Origin: Proteobacteria bacterium UBA1844 | GTDB lineage: Bacteria; Pseudomonadota; Gammaproteobacteria; Steroidobacterales; Woeseiaceae | NCBI GenBank assembly: GCA_002338615.1 | Contig: DDIS01000212.1 | Location: 272-17,218, forward strand | Direction of reading: 5' to 3' | DNA length: 16,947 nt | In this document: positions 6,844-13,382 of the stretch, in pieces | Numbering within the stretch: the stretch's first letter is position 1 | Layout: each line of letters opens with the position of its first letter | Notes under the pieces: model-generated | Seen by the model: the letters and a program-made list of their open reading frames with translations, nothing else | Databases searched by the model: none | What the model was told of the DNA's origin: nothing | Position numbers and translations under genes: made by a program

Positions 6844-7758
6844 CTAATCGGTCACATCCGGTTCAATAAAGCACCAGCGAAGATTGGGTACCCGTTGTTT
6901 CAGTTCGCGCTCCAGGTGGTTAATACTGGCCACTGCTGCCTCGATTGCGATGGCCGGAGTCAATTTGATTTTTGCCGCCAGCATCGTGTCGGGTCCGTAC
7001 TGGATTGTGATCGTATTGAACACATACTCGATATCCTCGTGATCGCGGATGATATCGTCGATGGCTTCCTGAATTTCCGGGTCAGCTGATCGCCCTACCA
7101 ACAAGGACTTGATGCGCCAGGCGACGAACACCGAAATGATAATTAATATGACGCCGATACAGATTGAGCCGAGCGCGTCGTACATGGGATTGCCGGTGAA
7201 ATGCGCCGTGATCAGGAAGCCCAGCGCCACGATCAGGCCAAGCTGTGCACCAATATCCTCACCAAGAACGACGACCAGTTCGGAATTGCGGGTGTGCCGG
7301 AGCCACTCGATGAATGGCCGCTCGCCGCGAATCTTGTTGATTTCGCGTATGCAACCCAGCAACGAACCCGCTTCCAGGAATATTGCGAATACGAGGACCA
7401 GCATCGCGACCCAGAGCATTGACAACTCTTCGGGGTGACCAAGCTTGTGCATGCCCTCATAAATGGAAAACAGTCCGCCGAGGCTGAACAACAAGACAGC
7501 GACTACAAAGCTCCAGAAATAACTAAGTTTGCCGTAGCCCAGCGGGTGCTCGGCATCAGGCTCCTTACGCGACTGCTTCAGGCCAAGATACAGCAGCACC
7601 TGGTTGCCCGTGTCGGCGTAGGAATGAATCGCTTCGGCAAGCATGCTGCCGGAACCCGTGAACATGGCCGCCCAGGTCTTCGCCAGGGCGATGCCGAAAT
7701 TGGCCAGGAACGCATAGAGGATAGCGCGTGCGGTTGATCCGTGTGAACCTGAAGCCAT
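6844..7758 (-). CDS. Cation diffusion facilitator transporter (ZnT9/SLC30A9-like)
   Basis: This 304-aa protein has the six-helix CDF fold plus a C-terminal cytoplasmic domain from about residue 222. The TM2 metal motif is His45-xxx-Asp49 (IHSYADTGNQ), and DAEHPLGYGK at 68-77 is the conserved loop after TM2. In TM5 the usual HxxxD is replaced: Asp168 aligns with the conserved Asp, but the His position appears to be Val164, with Glu167 beside the Asp (LGEDIGAQLG). This pattern fits the ZnT9-like group of CDFs rather than CzcD/ZitB/FieF zinc exporters, so the metal specificity is uncertain. It probably acts as a metal/proton antiporter in the inner membrane. The gene is divergent from the lipoprotein gene and convergent with mscS. 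The ribosome binding site is weak (AGGT). Confidence 0.85.
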   Translation of the reverse strand: MASGSHGSTARAILYAFLANFGIALAKTWAAMFTGSGSMLAEAIHSYADTGNQVLLYLGLKQSRKEPDAEHPLGYGKLSYFWSFVVAVLLFSLGGLFSIYEGMHKLGHPEELSMLWVAMLVLVFAIFLEAGSLLGCIREINKIRGERPFIEWLRHTRNSELVVVLGEDIGAQLGLIVALGFLITAHFTGNPMYDALGSICIGVILIIISVFVAWRIKSLLVGRSADPEIQEAIDDIIRDHEDIEYVFNTITIQYGPDTMLAAKIKLTPAIAIEAAVASINHLERELKQRVPNLRWCFIEPDVTD

Positions 7759-7799
7759 CGACCTGTACCTGCCTGTAAACCATACTTGATCCGGGACGT

Positions 7800-7805
7800 T
7801 ATAAT
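7800..7805 (+). promoter_or_regulatory. TATAAT -10-like element for the glycine-zipper lipoprotein
   Basis: A perfect TATAAT lies 33 bp before the ATG at 7838, in the divergent gap between the CDF and lipoprotein genes. No good -35 hexamer is seen at 16-18 bp spacing (AAACCA occupies it), so an activator or an atypical promoter may be involved. Confidence 0.45.
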
Positions 7806-7837
7806 ACGTCTCTACTCATATCGATAGGCCGGAAGCC

Positions 7838-8197
7838 ATGCGTATCCTGATTCGTAGTCTGACCCATCTTGCAGCGATCGGAATACTGACGTCTTGCGCC
7901 GCCCATCCGGATCCCATTGTGGACACGAAAGGTGTGGATCCCGATGCCCTCGCGACGGACTGGGAAGAATGCAAGGCTTACAGCCAGGAAGTCGAAATTC
8001 CCATCGGTATCGCGAAGGGTACCGCGACTGGTGCGGCCGTTGGCGCTGTGGCCGGGGCCATCGTCGGCGATGTGGGCACAGGAGCAGCGACGGGGGCATT
8101 GACCGGCGGCACCGGTTCTGGCCTCGATGCAGACCAGCAAAAGCAACAGGTTTTCAAACGCTGCCTGCGCGGCCGGGGCTACCGGGTGTTGAATTAG
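7838..8197 (+). CDS. Glycine-zipper lipoprotein
   Basis: This 119-aa protein has a short basic signal sequence ending in the lipobox L17-T-S-C20, so it should be lipidated at Cys20 and held in the outer or inner membrane. A Gly/Ala-rich segment (about residues 60-95, AKGTATGAAVGAVAGAI and onward) has the GxxxG spacing of glycine-zipper membrane-associating helices. Two further cysteines (in EECKAY and KRCLRGRGYRVL) flank it and could form a disulfide. The RGRGYRVL ending is common in glycine-zipper family proteins. The function is not known; structural envelope roles are inferred. The ATG follows GGCCGGAAG. The stop codon lies 47 bp before the radical SAM start, with the SOS palindrome in between. 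Confidence 0.8.
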   Translation: MRILIRSLTHLAAIGILTSCAAHPDPIVDTKGVDPDALATDWEECKAYSQEVEIPIGIAKGTATGAAVGAVAGAIVGDVGTGAATGALTGGTGSGLDADQQKQQVFKRCLRGRGYRVLN

Positions 8198-8217
8198 ATC
8201 GCACGTTCCTGAATACT
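8189..8217 (+). promoter_or_regulatory. Candidate promoter for the radical SAM gene, overlapping the LexA box
   Basis: TTGAAT at 8189-8194 is separated by exactly 17 bp from AATACT at 8212-8217, a reasonable sigma-70 pair (4/6 match at -10). The -10 overlaps the LexA operator, so bound LexA would block it. Transcription would start near 8224, giving a leader of about 20 nt. Confidence 0.45.
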
Positions 8218-8239
8218 GTACGTTCATACAGTATTCAGG
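8208..8239 (+). repeat. 13-bp perfect palindrome with 6-nt loop before the radical SAM gene
   Basis: CCTGAATACTGTA at 8208-8220 pairs perfectly with TACAGTATTCAGG at 8227-8239 across the loop CGTTCA. GCAC at 8201-8204 can also pair with GTGC at 8240-8243 past a three-base bulge. In RNA this hairpin would cover the CAGGG ribosome binding site and end one base before the ATG at 8245. There is no U tract, so it is not an intrinsic terminator. Confidence 0.9.
8214..8233 (+). promoter_or_regulatory. LexA (SOS) box
   Basis: TACTGTACGTTCATACAGTA matches the gammaproteobacterial LexA consensus CTGT-N8-ACAG exactly, with the flanking TA on each side also matching the 20-bp E. coli consensus. Only the variable centre differs. 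It lies 11 bp before the ATG of the radical SAM gene and overlaps its best candidate promoter. It is therefore in position to repress that gene until DNA damage triggers LexA cleavage. Confidence 0.85.
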
Positions 8240-8244
8240 GTGCC

Positions 8245-9309
8245 ATGAAACCTCATCTGCATAAAGGTCGCGGGGCCGTCTCCGGGCACGACGGACGTTT
8301 TGCCAGGCGATCAGTCGAATTCACTGCCGATGAAGCCTGGTCGCGCGCAGACCTTGCACCGGCGACGACACTCACTGCAATGCTGGCCGGCAAGATCATT
8401 GCAAGCAATAGCTCGCCGGATATTCCTTTCAATCGTTCGATCAATCCCTACCTTGGCTGCGAACACGGTTGTATCTATTGTTACGCACGGCCCAGCCACA
8501 GCTACCTGGACCTCTCGCCGGGTCTCGATTTTGAATCAAAGATATTCTACAAGCCGAACGCGGCCGAACGACTGCTCGCCGCATGGCAACAGCCCGGCTA
8601 TGTTTGCGAACCGATAACAATTGGCGCAAATACGGACCCATATCAGCCGGCTGAAAAGAAACTCGGAATCACTCGCTCGTTGCTGGAGCTGTTCCTGAAA
8701 CATCGGCACCCGGTCAGCCTGATCAGCAAGTCCAACCTGATCGCACGCGACATCGACCTGCTGGCTGCACTCAGCCGCGAAAATCTGTGCTCCGTCGCTA
8801 TCAGTATGCCGAGCATGGATCGTTCGCTGAAGCGCATCATGGAACCCAGGGTTCCGTCCGCCGAGTCGAGATTGCAGACCATCCGGCATTTGCACGCGCA
8901 CGGTATTCCGGTCAGCGTGCTGGTTGCGCCGGTCATTCCCGCGATCAATGATCATGAAATCGAGGCCATTGTCGCTGCCGTTGCGGCGGCAGGCGCGCGG
9001 CAGGTGCACTATATTTTTTTACGCTTGCCGCATGAAGTCAGCGTATTGTTTGAGAAGTGGCTTGCTGTCCATTTTCCAGAGCGGGCGGCACACGTGATGA
9101 GTCTCGTGCGCGAGGCGAGCGGCGGTCGCAACTACGAGCCGCAATTCGGCGTACGGCAACGCGGCCGCGGCCCTTACGCAGATATGCTGGGCCAACGTTT
9201 CAGGGCGGCCTGCCGGAAAAACCATGTCAATGACGGCCGTTACGACGAAAAACTCAGCTGCGCACTGTTTGAGCCCCCGGGGCAACGTCAGCTTGGCTTT
9301 GACCTGTAG
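8245..9309 (+). CDS. PA0069-family radical SAM protein (spore photoproduct lyase-related), SOS-controlled
   Basis: This 354-aa protein begins with the family hallmark KGRGAVSGHDGRF and carries the radical SAM cluster motif C72-xxx-C76-xx-C79 (GCEHGCIYCYARP), which holds a [4Fe-4S] cluster that cleaves S-adenosylmethionine. It then has ARPSHSYL, ITIGANTDPYQPAEK and SLISKSN, all typical of the PA0069/Rv2578c group related to spore photoproduct lyase. The reaction is not established; DNA or nucleotide repair is inferred from that relationship and from the LexA box directly upstream. I recall that the Pseudomonas aeruginosa homologue PA0069 is a member of the LexA regulon, which agrees. The ATG at 8245 was chosen because the family N-terminus begins there; the frame is open upstream to 7894, but that part is a shadow of the lipoprotein gene. 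Confidence 0.88.
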   Translation: MKPHLHKGRGAVSGHDGRFARRSVEFTADEAWSRADLAPATTLTAMLAGKIIASNSSPDIPFNRSINPYLGCEHGCIYCYARPSHSYLDLSPGLDFESKIFYKPNAAERLLAAWQQPGYVCEPITIGANTDPYQPAEKKLGITRSLLELFLKHRHPVSLISKSNLIARDIDLLAALSRENLCSVAISMPSMDRSLKRIMEPRVPSAESRLQTIRHLHAHGIPVSVLVAPVIPAINDHEIEAIVAAVAAAGARQVHYIFLRLPHEVSVLFEKWLAVHFPERAAHVMSLVREASGGRNYEPQFGVRQRGRGPYADMLGQRFRAACRKNHVNDGRYDEKLSCALFEPPGQRQLGFDL

Positions 9310-9557
9310 GCGAAATCTGCACGTTCGTCGCGCCCGCGCCTCGTATCCTGACGTCTCCGGGCGCTGTAACAAGTCAACACAATCCAGGGTCCGCTAATGC
9401 AGAATCCAGCGATCTGGCGGTATAGTGTTCAGCCTGGGAACGCAGGATCGACCATTGCCGCCTGGCGGCGAACTAGGGCCCGGAGAATGAGTCTGATAAG
9501 GGGTCCTGATGAACACTGAAGCGCTGCGCCAAAATTAACAAACATGAACTCAACTAT
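9310..9557. other. Intergenic region before the TPR gene, with short leader ORFs
   Basis: This 248-bp gap holds no recognisable full gene. A perfect 7-bp repeat, GCGCCCG at 9330-9336 and CGGGCGC at 9358-9364, could form a weak hairpin after the radical SAM gene but has no U tract. TATAGT at 9421-9426 is a possible -10 with a poor -35 (TGCAGA). Near the end are two very short open frames: 9 codons at 9509-9538 after AAGGGG, and 5 codons at 9544-9561. Confidence 0.5.
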
Positions 9558-11075
9558 ATGATTTATAAAGTATTTTTTGCACCGCTCCTGATTATCCCGG
9601 GACTGTTTTCAGGCACTGTCGCGCTTGCCGGGGACACGCCGGAGGAGGAGGACAGCAAGCAGATTACGGTACTGGATCAGGTCGTGCCGGTTGCCGACGA
9701 CCTGGATGAGGGGCAGCGCGCGATCGATGATGGCACGGACGTGGCCGGCTCGGTGGGCCCACCGACCGAAGCCGATGAGGAAAAAAACCTCACGGATCGC
9801 GAGCTGTTGGAACTTGAGTTTAGTCGCTTTGCGCGTCTGAAAGAGAACGGCATGCTCGACGAAGCCGAAAATTCAGCCAAACGAGCGATAGAGATGTCAA
9901 TTCGGTCTTCCGGGCCGACATCCAATGAGACGGGCAAAGCCTTGAGCAATCTTGCTACGGTTCAGTACGATCGGGGCGAGTACGAACTTGCGCAGCAAAA
10001 CTTCCAGTCGGCCATCGATATTTTCATAGATAACCAGGATCAACTTAGCGTACGCCTGCTAAACCCGCTGAAAGGATTAGGCGCCGCGCAGCTCGAAGGC
10101 GGCCGCCCCGACCTTGCGGCAGAGACATTTACACGCGCGGCGCACATCAGCCATGTTAACGAGGGGCCACACAACCTCGAACAAATACCGATCCTCGAGG
10201 CACTCGCGGAAACCAATTTGCGCATGCGCAACCTTGACGCCGCCAAGGATGCGCAGGACATGATTTACGCCATCAACATGAGACATCTCGATGGCGATCC
10301 CATGGCCATGGTACCCCCCTTGATGCGACGGGCGGCGTGGCAGCGGCGCACGGGCTACGTTCTGGATGAGCGTGCAACCTACCGGCGTATCATTCGAATT
10401 ATCGAGGACGCTAAAGGCAAGGACGATCTTTCCCTGATCGCCCCGTTGTCCAAGCTTGCGGAATCGTATTTTTATATTGATACGTCCGAAAGCACTTCGT
10501 TCCAGACATCGACGATTGCGACCGGCGAAGTGTATTTCAAACGGGCCGTCCGGATCGCGGAGGACAGCCCCGACTCAAGCTGGCAGATTCTGGCGAGTAC
10601 GCAGATCGCACTGGCCGACTATTACAACTATCGTGCGGATCAAGGGCGCGCCCGGCGCAGCTATCGGGATGCTTGGGACTTGCTGTCGACCGACGATGAA
10701 CGGCTTGAGGTACGCCACGAGGCGCTTGAACGATTGTTGCCTTTGAATGGTGAACCGATTTCCCCCTTCGTTGGCGATGCCACTCGCGAAGATGTGACGA
10801 GCGGCGATTCGGATCTGCGCAAAGGCAGTATCGTGGTTGCCTATGACGTAAGTTCGCGTGGGCGTGTAACGAAAGTCGAAGTCATTGAAGCGATACCGCC
10901 GGAATTCGAGGATATGCAAAAGGAGGTGGAGCGCGAGGTTCGTCACCGGATTTTCCGTCCGCCGTTTATAGATGGCGAGCCCGTCGAGTCACAAAACCAG
11001 GTGCTTACGCACACCTACTATTACCAGCAAAGCGAGCTCGACAAGTTACACGCTGCCGCGGCAACGGCTGACTGA
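9558..11075 (+). CDS. Exported TPR protein with TonB-like C-terminal domain
   Basis: This 505-aa protein has a signal peptide (about 1-24, VALA then GD), an acidic linker to ~78, several tetratricopeptide-like helical repeats between ~85 and ~385, and a C-terminal domain at ~420-490. A clear TPR unit is ALSNLATVQYDRGEYELAQQ around 128-147. The C-terminal stretch has DVSSRGRVTKVEVIEAIPP and REVRHRIFRPPFIDGEPV. This resembles the TonB C-terminal fold, including the xFRPPxxxGxPV signature of TonB-like domains. Unlike true TonB there is no Pro-rich spanning region. It is probably periplasmic and binds protein partners; the exact function is unknown. The ATG lacks a clear Shine-Dalgarno. The M23-type gene follows after 12 bp, so the two probably work together. 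Confidence 0.75.
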   Translation: MIYKVFFAPLLIIPGLFSGTVALAGDTPEEEDSKQITVLDQVVPVADDLDEGQRAIDDGTDVAGSVGPPTEADEEKNLTDRELLELEFSRFARLKENGMLDEAENSAKRAIEMSIRSSGPTSNETGKALSNLATVQYDRGEYELAQQNFQSAIDIFIDNQDQLSVRLLNPLKGLGAAQLEGGRPDLAAETFTRAAHISHVNEGPHNLEQIPILEALAETNLRMRNLDAAKDAQDMIYAINMRHLDGDPMAMVPPLMRRAAWQRRTGYVLDERATYRRIIRIIEDAKGKDDLSLIAPLSKLAESYFYIDTSESTSFQTSTIATGEVYFKRAVRIAEDSPDSSWQILASTQIALADYYNYRADQGRARRSYRDAWDLLSTDDERLEVRHEALERLLPLNGEPISPFVGDATREDVTSGDSDLRKGSIVVAYDVSSRGRVTKVEVIEAIPPEFEDMQKEVEREVRHRIFRPPFIDGEPVESQNQVLTHTYYYQQSELDKLHAAAATAD

Positions 11076-11087
11076 CCTGGCCGCATC

Positions 11088-11933
11088 TTGCATATTTATC
11101 CCATAGTAGGCGTACTGTGTCTGCTGGTCATCACAGCGGCGGACACAGCGGCTGGGGCAAGCCCGGACTGCCGCGATGGCTGGATTTGTATTGACGAAGT
11201 TCGGTACGACGGCTATATCGAGCTCATCGCCCGCAACCTTCAAACCTACCCGATTACCTATACGCTGCAGGCCCGGAGCCATAGCGCCGAAATCGAGGGG
11301 CCGGATACGGTAACCGCGACGCTGTCACCGTACACGCAGGCAACCGCCATAGTGCTTAGAAACCTGCGGCAGACGAACCAGAAGCCCTATTCGATCAAGT
11401 TGGGCTGGACCGTTGGCGATATGAATGCCAACCATGACGATGACCACCTGTATGCATTTCCTTACGAGGAAGGCCACAGTTATCGCATACTGCAGGGCTA
11501 CGGCTCCCGCTTCAGCCACACGGGCCGCGAAGAATTTGCGATCGATTTTGATATGCCGGTGGGAACGCCGGTGCACGCGGCGCGCGCGGGTATCGTCGCG
11601 CGCGTGACAGAATCCAACGACAAAGGCTGCTGGGACGACGGTTGCGGCGCATACGCGAACTTTATCGTCGTATTGCACAGTGACGGCACAACCGGCGAGT
11701 ACTATCATCTTGTAAAAGACGGCGCACTGGTAGAGGTCGGTGACAGTGTCGCTCGCGGCCAGAAAATTGGCTATTCCGGCAATACCGGCCATACCGCACT
11801 GCCGCACCTGCACTTTGCCGTGTACCGTGCGACGGACTGGGGCCAGACACAATCCATACCTGTTCGCTTCCAAAGCGCGGACGGTACAATCAATACGCCG
11901 CGTCGCGGTGGACGACACCAGGCCGCGTATTAG
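11088..11933 (+). CDS. Exported M23-type (LytM-domain) peptidase-like protein
   Basis: This 281-aa protein has a signal peptide (about 1-24), a ~100-residue N-terminal domain with two close cysteines (Cys28, Cys34), and a LytM/M23 domain at ~135-260. The domain shows [23 protein letters not shown] (His207) and the metal motif His240-Leu-His242 in ALPHLHFAV. The first zinc ligand is unusual: four residues before Asp153 stands Glu149 instead of His (EFAID rather than HxxxD). It may use a different ligand set, or act as a non-catalytic activator like NlpD or EnvC. M23 enzymes cut peptidoglycan cross-bridges. The start is TTG at 11088: an in-frame stop lies at 11073-11075 and no ATG or GTG is available between. 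It sits 12 bp after the TPR/TonB gene. Confidence 0.8.
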   Translation: MHIYPIVGVLCLLVITAADTAAGASPDCRDGWICIDEVRYDGYIELIARNLQTYPITYTLQARSHSAEIEGPDTVTATLSPYTQATAIVLRNLRQTNQKPYSIKLGWTVGDMNANHDDDHLYAFPYEEGHSYRILQGYGSRFSHTGREEFAIDFDMPVGTPVHAARAGIVARVTESNDKGCWDDGCGAYANFIVVLHSDGTTGEYYHLVKDGALVEVGDSVARGQKIGYSGNTGHTALPHLHFAVYRATDWGQTQSIPVRFQSADGTINTPRRGGRHQAAY

Positions 11934-11986
11934 CACGGGCGATGCATGAATCACCCCGACACCAACGCAAGGACACGCTACCCACT

Positions 11987-12637
11987 ATGTTCAATGATAC
12001 GAAGCCAAGGACTCCGCCACGCAATGAAACGCTGCCAGGCCGTGCGGCACGCATGCCGGTGCCCGACCGGCACTTTATCAACGGCGCACCGCTGGTCGGC
12101 CCGTTTGACGCATCACTCAAGCAAGCCGTTTTCGGCCTGGGCTGCTTTTGGGGCGTGGAGCGTATTTTCTGGCAGACAGACGGTGTCTTCACGACGGCAG
12201 CGGGCTATGCGGGCGGGAGCACGCCGAACCCAACCTACCAGGAAGTTTGCAGCGGTATGACCGGTCACGCCGAGGTCGTTCTGGTGGTGTTTGACCCGAT
12301 GCGTATCAGCTATGAACAGCTACTGGCACAGTTCTGGGAGTCGCACGATCCGACCCAGGGTATGCGCCAGGGCAATGATCGGGGTACGCAATACCGCTCA
12401 GCTATTTACACCCTGGATGGCGAACAGCAGCAGAGCGCCGAGCAGTCGCGCAAAACTTACGCAACAGAGCTCTCGGAGGCGGGCTTCGGTTCCATTACCA
12501 CCGAAATCAAGCCGCTCGACGAGTTTTACTATGCCGAGGACTACCATCAGCAATACCTCGCCAAGAATCCGGATGGGTACTGTGGCATCGGCGGGACGGG
12601 CGTGAGTTGCCCGATCGGGCTCAAGCAGCCCGCCTGA
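11987..12637 (+). CDS. msrA: Peptide-methionine (S)-S-oxide reductase MsrA
   Basis: This 216-aa protein closely matches E. coli MsrA over its whole length. The catalytic Cys53 is in GLGCFWGVE, and the resolving cysteines are Cys199 (GYCGIGG) and Cys208 (VSCP). [46 protein letters not shown] and [12 protein letters not shown] are all conserved. It reduces methionine-S-sulfoxide in proteins, using thioredoxin to recycle, and repairs oxidative damage in the cytoplasm. I chose the ATG at 11987 because it gives 19 residues before LPGR, the same as E. coli. The in-frame ATG at 11942 would add 15 residues with no family match. It lies 53 bp after the M23-type gene. Confidence 0.95.
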   Translation: MFNDTKPRTPPRNETLPGRAARMPVPDRHFINGAPLVGPFDASLKQAVFGLGCFWGVERIFWQTDGVFTTAAGYAGGSTPNPTYQEVCSGMTGHAEVVLVVFDPMRISYEQLLAQFWESHDPTQGMRQGNDRGTQYRSAIYTLDGEQQQSAEQSRKTYATELSEAGFGSITTEIKPLDEFYYAEDYHQQYLAKNPDGYCGIGGTGVSCPIGLKQPA

Positions 12638-12734
12638 GGTGGACGGATAATCTCGCAGCAGGGAGCGCCGCGGGCAATTTGTAGCGGGTTCTAGTATCGT
12701 CGCTGTTTCTCGCAATAAGTCGTCGGGTATCGAG

Positions 12735-13340
12735 TTGAACAGCAATAAGAACGAGCGGGTAAAACCGCGTAAACCGAGTCGAAAACAGGCAGAAGAGGCC
12801 GTTCGTACGCTGCTGCTATGGGCCGGCGAGGACACCCGTCGCGAAGGGCTTTTGGACACGCCCAAGCGGGTCGTTAGCGCGTATGAAGACTGGTTCAGCG
12901 GCTACCGGGACGATCCTGTTGCGGCTCTTGCACGTACCTTCGAAGAAGTGAACGGCTACGACGAAATGATCGTGCTGCGCGATATTGAATTCGAATCGCA
13001 TTGCGAACATCACATGGCGCCCATTATCGGTCATGCGCACGTTGGTTACCTGCCGAATAACAAGGTCGTTGGCATCAGCAAGCTGGCCCGTGTCGTCGAC
13101 GCCTTTGCGCGTCGCTTCCAGGTGCAGGAAAAAATGACGGCGCAGATCGCGAACTGCATCCAGGATGTACTGAGCCCAAAAGGGGTCGGCGTTATTATCG
13201 AGGCCGCGCACCAGTGCATGACCACGCGCGGTGTGCACAAAACCAACGTGACGATGGTGACGAGCCAGATGCTCGGTACCTTCCGCACCGACGCGAGAAC
13301 ACGCGCAGAATTCCTGCGCATGATCGACACGCGTCGCTAG
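12735..13340 (+). CDS. folE: GTP cyclohydrolase I, type IA
   Basis: This 201-aa enzyme converts GTP to 7,8-dihydroneopterin triphosphate, the first step toward folate (and other pterins or queuosine precursors). The zinc ligands are Cys90 and His93 in [13 protein letters not shown] and Cys161 in HQCMTTRGV. The length and motif order (TPKRV near 42-46, [28 protein letters not shown]) are standard for the family. The start is TTG at 12735; no in-frame ATG or GTG suits better. The ~10-residue Lys/Arg-rich N-terminus is variable in this family. It lies 97 bp after msrA and is convergent with the DUF885 gene, 42 bp apart with no clear terminator. Confidence 0.95.
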   Translation: MNSNKNERVKPRKPSRKQAEEAVRTLLLWAGEDTRREGLLDTPKRVVSAYEDWFSGYRDDPVAALARTFEEVNGYDEMIVLRDIEFESHCEHHMAPIIGHAHVGYLPNNKVVGISKLARVVDAFARRFQVQEKMTAQIANCIQDVLSPKGVGVIIEAAHQCMTTRGVHKTNVTMVTSQMLGTFRTDARTRAEFLRMIDTRR

Positions 13341-13382
13341 CCGTTAGCGTCGCAGGGGTCGGTCAGGCGATCCAGGGCGACT

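Noticed and set aside
8208..8239. Palindrome as a Rho-independent terminator of the lipoprotein gene
   Set aside because: The stem is AT-rich, has no U tract after it, and is followed by GGTGCC and the next start codon.
7894..8244. N-terminal extension of the radical SAM protein in the open frame
   Set aside because: It is the lipoprotein coding sequence read in another frame and has no family match; the conserved N-terminus begins at the ATG at 8245.
9330..9364. GCGCCCG/CGGGCGC as a terminator after the radical SAM gene
   Set aside because: The 7-bp stem has a 21-nt loop and no U tract, so it is too weak to call a terminator.
11325..11954. Minus-strand open frame of 209 codons
   Set aside because: It is antisense to the M23-type gene and shows no family features.
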